Shown here in pieces: positions 54,311 through 63,827 of a DNA stretch of 64,000 bases; the stretch's first letter is position 1; each line of letters opens with the position of its first letter. This stretch comes from CAVQWT01 sp963717705 (GTDB lineage Bacteria; Pseudomonadota; Gammaproteobacteria; Burkholderiales; Casimicrobiaceae). A model generated the notes under the pieces. That model had not been told where the DNA came from, did no database searches, and saw only the letters and a program-made list of their open reading frames with translations. The DNA is taken from NCBI GenBank assembly GCA_963717705.1, contig CAVQWT010000002.1:1-64000 (forward strand), given 5' to 3'. Both the position numbers and the translations under genes were made by a program.

Positions 54311-55848
54311 CTACTGCGGCGCGCACATCACCACGAGATCCGGCCCGTCCCCTTCGGCAAGCCACCCCTTCGCCACCATCTGGTCGCGCACCGCCCGGTC
54401 GGTCATGTAGCGGTGGTTGGCGTCCGGCCGGTTGCTGAACACCCGGTACACCTGCGTCGTGTTGGCAGGACAGACGCCAGCTGCCGGCAGAAACATCTGC
54501 ATGAAGCTCGGGTCCTCCAGCACGAAGCTCGGATTCTTCTGTCCCGTTTCGTTGCATTCCACCGTGCCGCGACCAAAGAAGTGTGAATCGCCGAGGCCCG
54601 GCGGAATGTAGTAACGGCACACCGGCGACGTCCCGGCCTGCGCCGTCGTGTAGGTCTTGAACGAGTAGCCCGTGCGCGCCCAGCCCCTGATCTCGGTACC
54701 GGCGTCGAGCTTCGCGATCTCGCCCGGCATCCAGGTGATGAAGTAGTGGTCGAAACCGGCGTGGTAGTACTCGACGATCGACACAGCAGGTCCTTGCCCA
54801 TGGCATTCGGTGTGATGAAGTGCCCGAGAGCGAAATTGGCGCACCGCCTACCGTCACGGTGGTCGACTTACGGCATTGGCAGAAGTATCGATTACCGAGA
54901 CGCTGCTTGAGATGGCGATTTCGCACACAAGTAGACCCGCGTCCCCGTTTGATCGACGTCCACGCCGATGAGGGGAGATCGCCGACCCTGGATAGTGCCG
55001 CTAATCGATCGTTTGCTAGTGGTGTCGATCATTGCACCGTTCGACAGGTACGCTCCTGGCAATCCTACGTCCTGGTTCGACGTACGACCCGCGCACCTCG
55101 ACGAGGTTCCACTGCGACCCACGGTCGCCGCGCCGCCCGTTGCGGTCGTGCGTCGATAACTGTGTTCGTGCCAGTATCGATTACCGAGACCCTATCGAAG
55201 TTCCTGTTGGCGACGTAGACGCGCGTTCCTGCCCGGTGTGACATCGACGCCAACAGGCCCGGGGTTGCGGCAGGGACTCGTAACCGCAAGTTCGATTCTG
55301 GCAATCACGAATTCGCTCGCCGTATCGATGACAGAGACGTTGTTCGAGAATTGGGTATTTGTGACGTAGATTCGGGCTTTAGCCGGGTTGCATTGCGACT
55401 TGGCTTGGACTTCCCCCAGGACTAGGCACCGGAAATCCTCGCAATAACCTCGTTCGTTGTCTGTGTCGAGGACCGGCAATCCCACTTGTCCCCGTCACGT
55501 AAAGCACGTTTTCCTTCGGGCGCAATTGCCACTACAGAAGCTGAGTACAGGCGCGTCCCGGTCCCGATGGCGGTCACCGAGACGTTTGTCGTGGTATCGA
55601 TGACGAAGACCTGAAGGCCATTTGACGGCATAGACACGCTTGCCGTCGGAGCTCACCGCGATACCGGACACGTTAACCGGCAGCGAAATCGTGGCGACGA
55701 CGCTGTTGGTTGCGGTATCGATCACCGAAATGGCATTGTCGCGCGCATTGCCAATGTAGGCGAACGCAGCCACCGCTGAGGTACTCGACAACAGAAGCGC
55801 AAGCGATGCGGCGCAAAATACGGGCGCGAAACGGTATGGAATGCGCAT
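54311..55848 (-). pseudogene. Array copy 1: YVTN propeller plus shared C-terminal module, heavily frame-broken
   Basis: Starts MRIPYRFAPVFCAASLALLL (exported), then FAYIGNARDNAISVIDTATN and KRVYAV. Propeller fragments follow in alternating frames (FVIDTTTNVSVTA, RIYVTNTQFSNNVSVIDTAS, RVYVANRNFDRVSVIDTGTN). The C-terminal module is intact from about 54783: IVEYYHAGFDHYFITWMPGE to VVMCAPQ. At least six frame changes occur within about 1 kb. GC content is visibly lower than in flanking genes, which fits relaxed selection better than random read error alone. Closely related to copy 4. Confidence 0.75.
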
Positions 55849-55876
55849 AGCCGCTCCTTGACTCTTGAGCCGGTGC

Positions 55877-56018
55877 GCCGTCGGCCGACGAAAGGCCCGA
55901 ACTGAAGGACTAACTTGGAGATTACGCGCGCCAATGCAATTTCAACCATTGACGGAGGTCAAGCTAACATCGACGTCGCCCCCCCCATTCAAACTGACAT
56001 GCCCGCGCTTCACCCCGG
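55877..56018. repeat. 142-base direct repeat, copy A
   Basis: Near-identical to 60761-60902 and of equal length. It lies between the stop of array copy 2 and the start of copy 1, so it is the upstream region of copy 1. Similarity continues on both sides into the genes, showing that a larger segment was duplicated with a spacing of 4884 bases. Confidence 0.8.
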
Positions 56019-57464
56019 CTACTGCGGCGCGCACATCACCACCAGATCCGGCCCATCACCCTCTGCCAGCCACCCCTTCGCCACCATCTGGTCGCGCACC
56101 GTCCGGTCGGTCATGTAGCGGTGGTTGGCGTCCGGACGGTTGCTGAACACCCGGTACACCCGCGTTGTATTGTCCGGGCAATCCCCGATGGCGGGCAGGT
56201 ACATCTGCATGAAGGCCGAATCCTCCAGCACGAAGCTCGGGTTCTTCCGCCCCGTTTCGCCGCACTCGACCATGCCGCGGCCGAAGAAGTGCGAATCGCC
56301 CATCGCAGGCGGAATGTAGAAGCGGCACACCGGCGCTGTCCCTGTTTGGGGGCTGGCGTAGGTCCTGAACAATTGCCCGGTGCGCGCCCAGCCGTTGCTC
56401 TCGACGCCGGCGTCGAGCTTGGCAATCTCGTCCGGCTTCCAGGTGATGAAGTAGTGGTCGAGCGACGCGTGGTGGAACTCGACGACCGTCGTTATCGGCG
56501 CCACTGCCGTGGGGCGAACGAACTGCCCGAAAGCAATGGGCGACGCGCCAACAGACACCGTGGCGACCACCGCATGGGTCGCGCTTTCGATCACCGACAG
56601 GCTGTTCGACCTCGAGTTGGCGGCATAGACATGCGTTCCTGCCGGGTTGACGGCGACCCCGATCGGAGAATCCCCGACCCGCACCGTCGCGATGACATTA
56701 TTGGTCGCGGCGCGGATCACCGAAACGCTGCGGGCATCCATGTTGGTCACGTAAACCTGCGCGCCACCGGGGTGTACGGCAACGCCGGCTGGCGCCGCCC
56801 CTACCGGTACCGTCGCGACGATCCTGTAGTTCGCGGTATCGATGACGGAGACGCTGTTGGTATCTATGTTGGTGACGTAAGCGAGCGTCCCCGCCGGGTT
56901 TACCGCGATGCCGACGGGACTGTATCCCGCCGGCACCGTGCTGATGACGGTGTTGGTGGACGCGTCGATCACCGAGACGCTTTGGGAATAGAGGTTGGTG
57001 ACAAGGACGCGAGCACCCGCCGGGTCGACGGCGATGCCGAACGGCGTTGCTACACCTGGCACCGTCGCGACGACCGCGTTGGTCGACGCGTCGATCACGG
57101 ACACGGTATCGGACTTGAAGTTGCCGACATAGACCCGAGTACCTGCCGGGTTGATGGCAACGCCAAAGGGCTTCGTCCCGACCGGCACGGTCGCGATGAC
57201 CGTGTTGGTCGCCGCATCGATCACCGAGACGGTGCCCGATTCGACATTGGTGACGTAGACGCGCGTGCCCGCCGGGTTCACCGTCACGCCTTCCGGATAC
57301 GTGCCCACCGGTATGGTCGCGACTACTGCATTGACTTCTGTGTCGACGACCGAGACGTTGCCGGAACGCTCGTTCGGAATGTAGGCAAAGGGCGCTGCGG
57401 GACAAAGACCGCCCCACAGCGCCAGCGCCACGAAGCCGATCAGGTAGCGGGAAGATCGACGCAT
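56019..57464 (-). CDS. Array copy 2: intact YVTN beta-propeller protein with C-terminal DUF5648-like module
   Basis: 481 residues, start MRRSSRYLIGFVALALWGGL (signal peptide to CPAA). Seven YVTN repeats of the form SVIDAATNTVIATVPVG / AVNPAGTRVYVTN span about residues 25-320 and predict a closed seven-bladed propeller. A GASPIAFGQFVRPTAVAP linker leads to the C-terminal module (about 328-481) beginning VVEFHHASLDHYFITWKPDE. No catalytic motif is visible; secreted or surface binding is the likely role. Only 8 bases separate it from the stop of copy 3 upstream. Confidence 0.82.
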   Translation of the reverse strand: MRRSSRYLIGFVALALWGGLCPAAPFAYIPNERSGNVSVVDTEVNAVVATIPVGTYPEGVTVNPAGTRVYVTNVESGTVSVIDAATNTVIATVPVGTKPFGVAINPAGTRVYVGNFKSDTVSVIDASTNAVVATVPGVATPFGIAVDPAGARVLVTNLYSQSVSVIDASTNTVISTVPAGYSPVGIAVNPAGTLAYVTNIDTNSVSVIDTANYRIVATVPVGAAPAGVAVHPGGAQVYVTNMDARSVSVIRAATNNVIATVRVGDSPIGVAVNPAGTHVYAANSRSNSLSVIESATHAVVATVSVGASPIAFGQFVRPTAVAPITTVVEFHHASLDHYFITWKPDEIAKLDAGVESNGWARTGQLFRTYASPQTGTAPVCRFYIPPAMGDSHFFGRGMVECGETGRKNPSFVLEDSAFMQMYLPAIGDCPDNTTRVYRVFSNRPDANHRYMTDRTVRDQMVAKGWLAEGDGPDLVVMCAPQ

Positions 57465-57472
57465 CGCCCTCC

Positions 57473-59076
57473 CTATTGTGGCGCGCACATCACCACGAGA
57501 TCCGGCCCGTCCCCCTCCGCCAGCCACCCCTTCGCCACCATCTGGTCGCGCACCGCCCGGTCGGTCATGTAGCGGTGGTTGGCGTCCGGCCGGTTGCTGA
57601 ACACCCGGTACACCTGCACCGTGCCCGCCGGACACACGCCCCCCACCGGCAGGAACGTCTGCATGAAGCCCGGGTCCTCGAGCACGAAGCTCGGGTTCTT
57701 CCGACCCGTCTCGTTGCATTCCACCGTGCCGCGGCCGAAGAAGTGCGAGTCGCCCAGCGCCGGCGGGATGTAGTAGCGGCACACCGGCGACGTCCCCGCC
57801 TGCGCCGTCGTGTAGGTCTTGAACGAGTAGCCCGTGCGCGCCCAGCCCCTGATCTCGACGCCGGCGTCGAGCTTCGCGATCTCGCCCGGCATCCAGGTGA
57901 TGAAGTAGTGGTCGAAGCCCGCGTGGTAGTACTCGACCACCATTGCGGATGTCGGCACTACTCCGCTCAGACCAATGACATCGACCGGGGTATAGCGATC
58001 TATCGTCGTCCCATCGCCGAGTTGACCACCATGGTTGTGCCCCCAACACTTGACACCGCCGCCTATGGTTACGGCACACACCGATGCCGTTAGATCACTC
58101 GCACCTCCAAGCACGGCCTGGACGCCAGAAGTCATACCCGAGACATCGCCTGGGAAGGATCGACTGGTCCGCGTGCCATCGCCCAGTTGGCCCCAGAGCG
58201 TTCCATCCCCAGCATTTCACGACCTCCCTGCATGGTGAAAGTGCAAGTGCTCTTACCCGCCGCCGGAGATCGCGACGCCGCTCATGGCTGCCACGTATAC
58301 GATCGGTACGCGTCCCGCCGACTGTCCATAATAGTTGCCACCCCAGCACCGAATGCGCACCGCTATTGGTCAGCGCGCAGCTGTGTTGATCGCCCTGCAG
58401 GAACCGCGTACCGCTCGCCGCGGCTAGGCTGCGATGCCAACGCTGGCCCAAGCTGTTGTCCCCCCAGCACTTCGCGCCACCAGCGGCGGTGACGGCGCAC
58501 GAGTGCCCGACCGCCGCCTTCGCTGTTTACCGCTATATCTGTTGCACCGGTGCCAAGACTGACAACATCCACTGGCGTGAGCCGATGGATCGTGGTGCCG
58601 TCGCCCAACTGGCCGTAGGCGTTGTCGCCCCAGCACTTGACGCCGCCGCCTGTCGGTAATGGCACAGCTGTGGTTGGAGTGCACGGCGATCGCTGTGACC
58701 CCACTCGTCAGGCCAACGACGTCTACCGGCCAAAGGATGCTGGTGCCATGCCGCGACGCCATCACCAAGCAATCCAGAGCCCCAGCATTTCACCGCTGCC
58801 GCCGGTAAGCGCGCAGGTCATGCTGCCGCCTGCCGCGATGGCCTTGACGCCACCTGTAAGGCTGGGTACATCCCCGGCCACCGGACGAGAGACGGTAGTG
58901 CCGTCCCCAAGTTCACCGAAGCTATTGACGCCCCAGCACTTGACGCCACCCGCAGTAGTAAGGGCGCAGGCGTGAGCCGATCCCACTGCCACTTCGACGA
59001 CGCTCAGCTGGGCTTCGGCGCAACTTGCCACCACCAGAATTCCAAGGCCCACGAAGTAATGCCTGAGATGTTCCAT
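57473..59076 (-). pseudogene. Array copy 3: RCC1-repeat propeller plus shared C-terminal module, frame-broken
   Basis: Starts MEHLRHYFVGLGILVVASCA (export signal). It then carries Cys-containing RCC1 repeats such as SAHACALTTAGGVKCWGVNS, FGELGDGTTVSRPVAGDV, GGVKCWGDNAYGQLGDGTTI and VCAVTIGGGVKCWGHNHGGQ. Pieces fall in several frames between about 58000 and 58800; the last repeat and the whole C-terminal module (57473-57946) are in one frame. It differs from its neighbours only in the type of propeller attached to the shared module, an apparent domain swap. Confidence 0.75.
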
Positions 59077-59155
59077 TGAACGGCTCCTTCCCGCACCCGC
59101 GCAGAGACACTCGGACTGCACCACTCCCGCTGCAAGAACTCCGCGGTGCTTCCGG

Positions 59156-60717
59156 CTACTGCGGCGCGCACATCACCACGAGATCCGGCCCGTCCCCCTC
59201 CGCCAGCCACCCCTTCGCCACCATCTGGTCGCGCACCGCCCGGTCGGTCATGTAACGGTGGTTGGCGTCGGGACGGTTGCTGAACACCCGGTACACCTGC
59301 ACCATGCCCGCCGGACACACGCCGGCGACCGGCAGGTGCATCTGCATGAAGCTCGGGTCCTCGAGCATGAAGCTCGGGTTCTTCTGACCCGTCTCGTTGC
59401 ATTCCACCGTGCCGCGGCCGAAGAAGTGCGAGTCGCCCAGCGCCGGAGGGATGTAGTAGCGGCACACCGGCGACGTCCCCGCCTGCGCCGTCGTGTAGGT
59501 CTTGAACGAGTACCCCGTGCGCGCCCAGCCCCTGATCTCGACGCCGGCGTCGAGCTTCGCGATCTCGCCCGGCATCCAGGTGATGAAGTAGTGGTCGAAA
59601 CCCGCATGGTAGTACTCGATGATCGAGATTGCAGCATCCTTCGGCGCGGCAATCGCAGGGCCGACGAAACTGCCCGAGGGAAATCGGGGATTTGCCGCCA
59701 CCCACCGTCACGCGATCACGACGCGCATCCTTTCCGGATCGATGACCGATGACGCTGCCCGCGAAGCGAATTCATTGCCCGGCAAATAGACCCGCCTCCC
59801 GTCCGGCATTCAACGCGATGCCGTTCATCGACGAACCTGCGGAGGGTTGCGCGGAGTAGCCTGTTCCCGGCCCGCTGTTATCGATCTCCGCAAGCCTTGT
59901 CGTACAGGTGCGCGACGTACAGGTACCGTCCCGGTTCACGGCGACGGCATGCTCACGTCGGCGACGCTCGGCTGCGCCACATGGGTCATGAGTTGCATGG
60001 TGGGTCGGTCAGTGTCAAAGACCGTGGTGTACCAGTTTCCATCCGGCCCATGCAGTTTGCGAACGTGAATAGACTCGTGTCCGCCGCTCCGGAGTCACCG
60101 TGAGGCCGAAGGGAACGGGGTTGGGCCAAGGACTCGATTGTCGCAAGTGCAATTCTGGCAATCACGGAATCGCTTGCCGTGTCGATTACCGATACGATAC
60201 TTGCTGTTTGCGGTATTGGCCACGTAGGCGCGCAGTTCCGGAGCTGGATTCACGGCAACGCCCGCAGGATAGGCACCGGAAATCCTGTGGCAATAACGTC
60301 ATTCGATTTCTGTGTCAAGTACTGAAATCCGTACTTGCTGGCGCTATTCGCACGTAGACCCGTTTTCCATCGGGCTGCAATTGACCACTACAGCAAGCTG
60401 AGTACAGGAGCGTCCCGGTCCGCGATGGCGGTCACCCAGACGTTTGTCGTGGTATCGATGACCGAAGACCTGAACCGCTTCGATTTGCTGGCATAGACCC
60501 AATTGCCCGCGGGAGCTACCGCGATGCCAAGCGGCACGTTCACCGGCAGCGAAATCGTGGCGACGACGGTGTTGGTTGCCTGTATCGATCACCGAAATAG
60601 CCTTCGATCCGCGCATTGCCGATGTAGGCCAACGCAGCCACCGCTGCGGTACTCGACAACAGAAGCGCAAGCGATGCGGCGCAAAACAGGCCCGCAGAAA
60701 CGGTAAGGAATGCGCAT
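59156..60717 (-). pseudogene. Array copy 4: YVTN propeller plus shared C-terminal module, heavily frame-broken
   Basis: Start ATG 60717 (MRIPYRF as in copy 1), but the frame is lost within about ten codons. The propeller region 59700-60700 shows recognisable but scattered YVTN codons, many identical to copy 1 with small insertions. The C-terminal module is intact from about 59629 (IIEYYHAGFDHYFITWMPGE) to the stop. DNA similarity to copy 1 is very high in the first 300 bases, so the two derive from one duplication. Lower GC than flanking intact genes. Confidence 0.72.
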
Positions 60718-60760
60718 TAGCCTCTCCTTGACTCTTGTGATCGCGATTGCCCGAGGTTAG

Positions 60761-60902
60761 CGCCGTCGGGCGACGAAAGGCCCGAACTGAAGGACTACCT
60801 TGGAGATTACACGCGCCAATGCGACTGCAACCATTGACGGAGGTCAAGCTAACATCGACCTCGCCCCCCCCATTCAAACTGACATGCCCGAGCTCACCCC
60901 GG
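60761..60902. repeat. 142-base direct repeat, copy B
   Basis: Partner of 55877-56018. Lies between the stop of array copy 5 and the start of copy 4. Only scattered substitutions distinguish the two copies, for example CCTCGCC against CGTCGCC within the CCCCCCCC-containing stretch. Confidence 0.8.
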
Positions 60903-62372
60903 CTACTGCGGCGCGCACATCACCACGAGATCCGGCCCGTCCCCCTCCGCCAGCCACCCCTTCGCCACCATCTGCTCGCGCACCGCCCGGTCGGTCATGT
61001 AGCGGTGGTTGGCGTCGGGACGGTTGCTGAACACCCGGTACACCTGCACCGTGCCCGCCGGGCACACACCCGCCGCCGGCAGGAACATCTGCATGAAGCT
61101 CGGGTCCTCCAGCACGAAGCTAGGATTCTTCTGCCCGGTCTCGTTGCACTCCACCGTGCCGCGGCCGAAGAAGTGCGAGTCGCCCAGCGCCGGCGGGATG
61201 TAGTAGCGGCACACCGGCGACGTCCCCGTCTGCGCCGTCGTGTAGGTCTTGAACGAGTACCCCGTCCGTGCCCAGCCCCTGATCTCGACGCCGGCGTCGA
61301 GCTTCGCGATCTCGCCCGGCATCCAGGTGATGAAGTAGTGGTCGAAGCCGGCGTGGTAGTACTCGACGACCGGTGACGCGCCCCCCGGCGCCGGCGCAGC
61401 CGGGCCGATGAACTGTCCGAGCGCAAAGGGCAGCGATCCCACCGGCACCCTCGCAATGACGGATCGGCTGGCGAGGTCGACGACCGCGACGGTGTCACCA
61501 ATGATGTTCGCGACGTAGATCCGCGTCCCTGCCCCGTTGATGGCGATGCCACCCAGCACCCCTTCGACACCCAGGGTGTCGATCAACCTGTTGGAGCCCG
61601 CGTCGATCACGAACACGCCGCCGAGGACCCCGGCGGCGTAGACGCGCGTTCCGGCGGCGTTGGTCGTGACGCCTGTCGCAGCAACATTCAGGCCCAGCGG
61701 CACCACGGCGACGATCGCATTGGACGCGGCGTCGATCACGGTGACGGTGCCGTTCACCGGCTCGGTATCGGGAACATGGGTCACGTAGATGCGGGTGCCC
61801 GCCGGATTGACGGCGATGGCGTAGGGAACCGCACCCACCGGCACCCCCGCGATCACGCTGTTGGTGCCGGTGTCGATCACCGACACCCGGCTGGCGTCGG
61901 AATTGGCGACGTACACCCGGGTGCCCGCCGGGTTGACCACGACACCGAGCGGGATCGCCCCCACCGGCACCGTCGCGACGACGGAGTTCCGTGTGGCGTC
62001 GATCACCGAAACGCTGTCGCTGGCGGCGTTGGTGACGTAGACCCGCGTTCCGGCCGCATTCACGGCCACGCCGCTCGGCTCGATGCCGGTCGCCACCGTC
62101 GCCAAGATGGAGTTCCGGGTGGCGTCGATCACCGAAACGCTGTCGCTTCCCGAATTGGCGATGTAGACGCGGGTGCCGTCGGCACTGACCGCGACACCGG
62201 TAGGGCTTACCCCGACCGGAATCGTCGCGACGACGGCGTTGGTCGCGGTATCGATCACCGAGACATTGTCGGAACCCGCGTTCGTGATGTAGGCGAACGG
62301 CGCCGCAGTGGCGACGGTCGCTGGCAGCAGGAGGAGCGCGAGGCCGATGAAGATGCGGGACAGTGGTCGCAT
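60903..62372 (-). CDS. Array copy 5: intact YVTN beta-propeller protein with C-terminal DUF5648-like module
   Basis: 489 residues, start MRPLSRIFIGLALLLLPATV with a signal peptide ending near TAAPF. Seven YVTN repeats, for example SVIDTATNAVVATIPVG, VNAAGTRVYVTN and SVIDTGTNSVIAGVPVG. One longer blade contains a PDTEPVNGTVTVIDAAS insertion. Linker SLPFALGQFIGPAAPAPGG, then the C-terminal module from about 333 (VVEYYHAGFDHYFITWMPGE) to CAPQ. First gene of the array in transcription order. Function unknown; exported, probably surface or extracellular. Confidence 0.83.
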   Translation of the reverse strand: MRPLSRIFIGLALLLLPATVATAAPFAYITNAGSDNVSVIDTATNAVVATIPVGVSPTGVAVSADGTRVYIANSGSDSVSVIDATRNSILATVATGIEPSGVAVNAAGTRVYVTNAASDSVSVIDATRNSVVATVPVGAIPLGVVVNPAGTRVYVANSDASRVSVIDTGTNSVIAGVPVGAVPYAIAVNPAGTRIYVTHVPDTEPVNGTVTVIDAASNAIVAVVPLGLNVAATGVTTNAAGTRVYAAGVLGGVFVIDAGSNRLIDTLGVEGVLGGIAINGAGTRIYVANIIGDTVAVVDLASRSVIARVPVGSLPFALGQFIGPAAPAPGGASPVVEYYHAGFDHYFITWMPGEIAKLDAGVEIRGWARTGYSFKTYTTAQTGTSPVCRYYIPPALGDSHFFGRGTVECNETGQKNPSFVLEDPSFMQMFLPAAGVCPAGTVQVYRVFSNRPDANHRYMTDRAVREQMVAKGWLAEGDGPDLVVMCAPQ

Positions 62373-62396
62373 GGACCCTCCCGAGTTGGCTGCGCA

Positions 62397-62418
62397 TTCG
62401 TCGCCGGACGGCGACGAA
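62397..62418. promoter_or_regulatory. Perfect hairpin in the leader of array copy 5
   Basis: TTCGTCGCC (62397-62405) and GGCGACGAA (62410-62418) with a four-base loop, 24 bases upstream of the copy 5 ATG. No T run on the minus strand. May be an mRNA-stabilising 5' hairpin or a protein-binding site. Confidence 0.45.
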
Positions 62419-62536
62419 ATCGAGAACGGACCTCGACAAGATCAATTGCGCGCCGTCCGCCGTGCGCGTGCCTTGACCCGCGTCAACAGCGTCGCCGAAA
62501 TCGCTTCCCCCGGCCTGCGGGAAGCGGGGAGGACCG

Positions 62537-63742
62537 TCAGCCGCCGGGCCTCGCGCCCTGCGACAGAATGACCCGCATCAGTGCTCCCGCGCCGAACGCC
62601 CACGGCGCGATCGCGTCGGTGCGCTCGACGCGGTTGACCAGCGCGCCCAGCTTCGGCGTGGCGATGGCGACGACGTCGCCGATGACGTGGGTGAAGCCCT
62701 GCCCGGGTCCGTGCCGGTCCTGCACCGGCGCGAACATCGTGCCCAGGAACAGCATGAAGCCGTCGGGATACTGGTGGTGCGCGCCGACCGCCTGCGCGAC
62801 CAGGTCGAGCGGGTCGCGGCTGATCTTCGCCATCGACGACGCGCCCTGCAGCACGAAGCCGTCGGGGCCGTCGACGCGCAGCGAAAGGTCGCACCGGCGC
62901 ACGTCGTCGAGGGTGAACGTCGCGTCGAACAGCCGGACGAAGGGCCCGATCGCGCACGAGGCGTTGTTGTCCTTCGCCTTGCCGAGCAGCAGCGCGCTGC
63001 GGCCCTCGAAGTCGCGCAGGTTGACGTCGTTGCCCAGCGCGGCGCCGACCACCTCGCCGCGGCTGTTCACCGCCAGCACGATCTCCGGCTCCGGGTTGTT
63101 CCACGCCGAGCCCGGGTGGATGCCGACGTCGGCGCCGGTGCCGACCGCCGACATCGGCTGCGCCTTGGTGAAGATCTCGGCATCCGGACCGATCCCCACC
63201 TCGAGGTACTGCGACCACGCGCCCTCGCGGATCAGCGCGTCCTTGAGCCGCGCCGCCTCGGGCGATCCGGGGCGCACCGCCGCGAGGTCGTCGCCGATGA
63301 TCGCGACGATGGTCCGCCGCACGGTCACCGCCTTCGCCGGGTCGCCGCGCGCCTGCTCCTCGATCACGCGCTCGAGCATGCTGGCGACGAAGGTGACGCC
63401 GGCGGCCTTGACCGCCTGCAGGTCGCAGGGCGCGACGAGCCACGGCGCGCCGGCGTCGCGCGTGGCGGGGTCGGCGTTCGCCAGCGCGTCGGCGAGTGCC
63501 GCCACCCGCGGCAGCGCGCTCGTGGCGTGGATAATCGACGCCACGTCGGGCTGCTCGAACAGCTGCGACACCGTCGGCGCCAGCGGCGAAAGGTCGACGA
63601 GCTCGTCGCCGCGCACCGCCACCGGCACCGGGCCGCCGCGGGCAGGCAGCCACGCGCGGCCGACCAGCAGCGCGCGGTCGCGGTCGGCGGGCAGCGTGCC
63701 CGCGGGGTCAAGCCGTTTGCGCATCGTGCCCTGCTCCGCCAT
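62537..63742 (-). CDS. Fumarylacetoacetate hydrolase family protein
   Basis: 401 residues, longer than the FAH enzyme at 48.5 kb. N-terminal part PADRDRALLVGRAWLPARGG and the FAH core: LEVGIGPDAEIFTKAQPMSA, GADVGIHPGSAWNNPEPEIV with the metal-ligand glutamates, GNDVNLRDFEGRSALLLGKA and GALVNRVERTDAIAPWAFGA. Related proteins dehydrate or hydrolyse keto-deoxy sugar acids (2-keto-3-deoxy-arabonate type), which fits the catabolic theme of the window. Divergent from the aminopeptidase gene. Confidence 0.85.
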   Translation of the reverse strand: MAEQGTMRKRLDPAGTLPADRDRALLVGRAWLPARGGPVPVAVRGDELVDLSPLAPTVSQLFEQPDVASIIHATSALPRVAALADALANADPATRDAGAPWLVAPCDLQAVKAAGVTFVASMLERVIEEQARGDPAKAVTVRRTIVAIIGDDLAAVRPGSPEAARLKDALIREGAWSQYLEVGIGPDAEIFTKAQPMSAVGTGADVGIHPGSAWNNPEPEIVLAVNSRGEVVGAALGNDVNLRDFEGRSALLLGKAKDNNASCAIGPFVRLFDATFTLDDVRRCDLSLRVDGPDGFVLQGASSMAKISRDPLDLVAQAVGAHHQYPDGFMLFLGTMFAPVQDRHGPGQGFTHVIGDVVAIATPKLGALVNRVERTDAIAPWAFGAGALMRVILSQGARPGG

Positions 63743-63827
63743 CGCCCCCTCCGTCGCCGCGATCGCCGCTGTCGTCGCCGCAGTTTACCCGGCGCGCGAC
63801 GACCCGCGCATCCGGCATAATCCGCCG

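Larger units (their letters stand above)
54311..62372 (-). repeat. Tandem array of five genes with a near-identical C-terminal module
   Basis: The modules lie at about 54311-54783, 56019-56500, 57473-57946, 59156-59629 and 60903-61376. Each runs VVEYYHAGFDHYFITW... to ...VYRVFSNRPDANHRYMTD and ends LVVMCAPQ, with four conserved cysteines. Copy 2 is the most divergent in its first half, while the last ~45 residues are almost the same in all. N-terminal domains differ (YVTN in copies 1, 2, 4, 5; RCC1 in copy 3). The module resembles the DUF5648 type found at the C-terminus of secreted betaproteobacterial proteins. Confidence 0.85.

Noticed and set aside
56019..58079. 686-codon reading of array copy 2 extending upstream
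   Set aside because: The upstream part overlaps copy 3 out of frame; the signal peptide at 57464 marks the real start.
54311..62372. CRISPR array or integron-like cassette array
   Set aside because: Repeats are protein modules and one 142-base pair about 4.9 kb apart; there are no short regularly spaced repeats, attC-like sites, cas genes or integrase.
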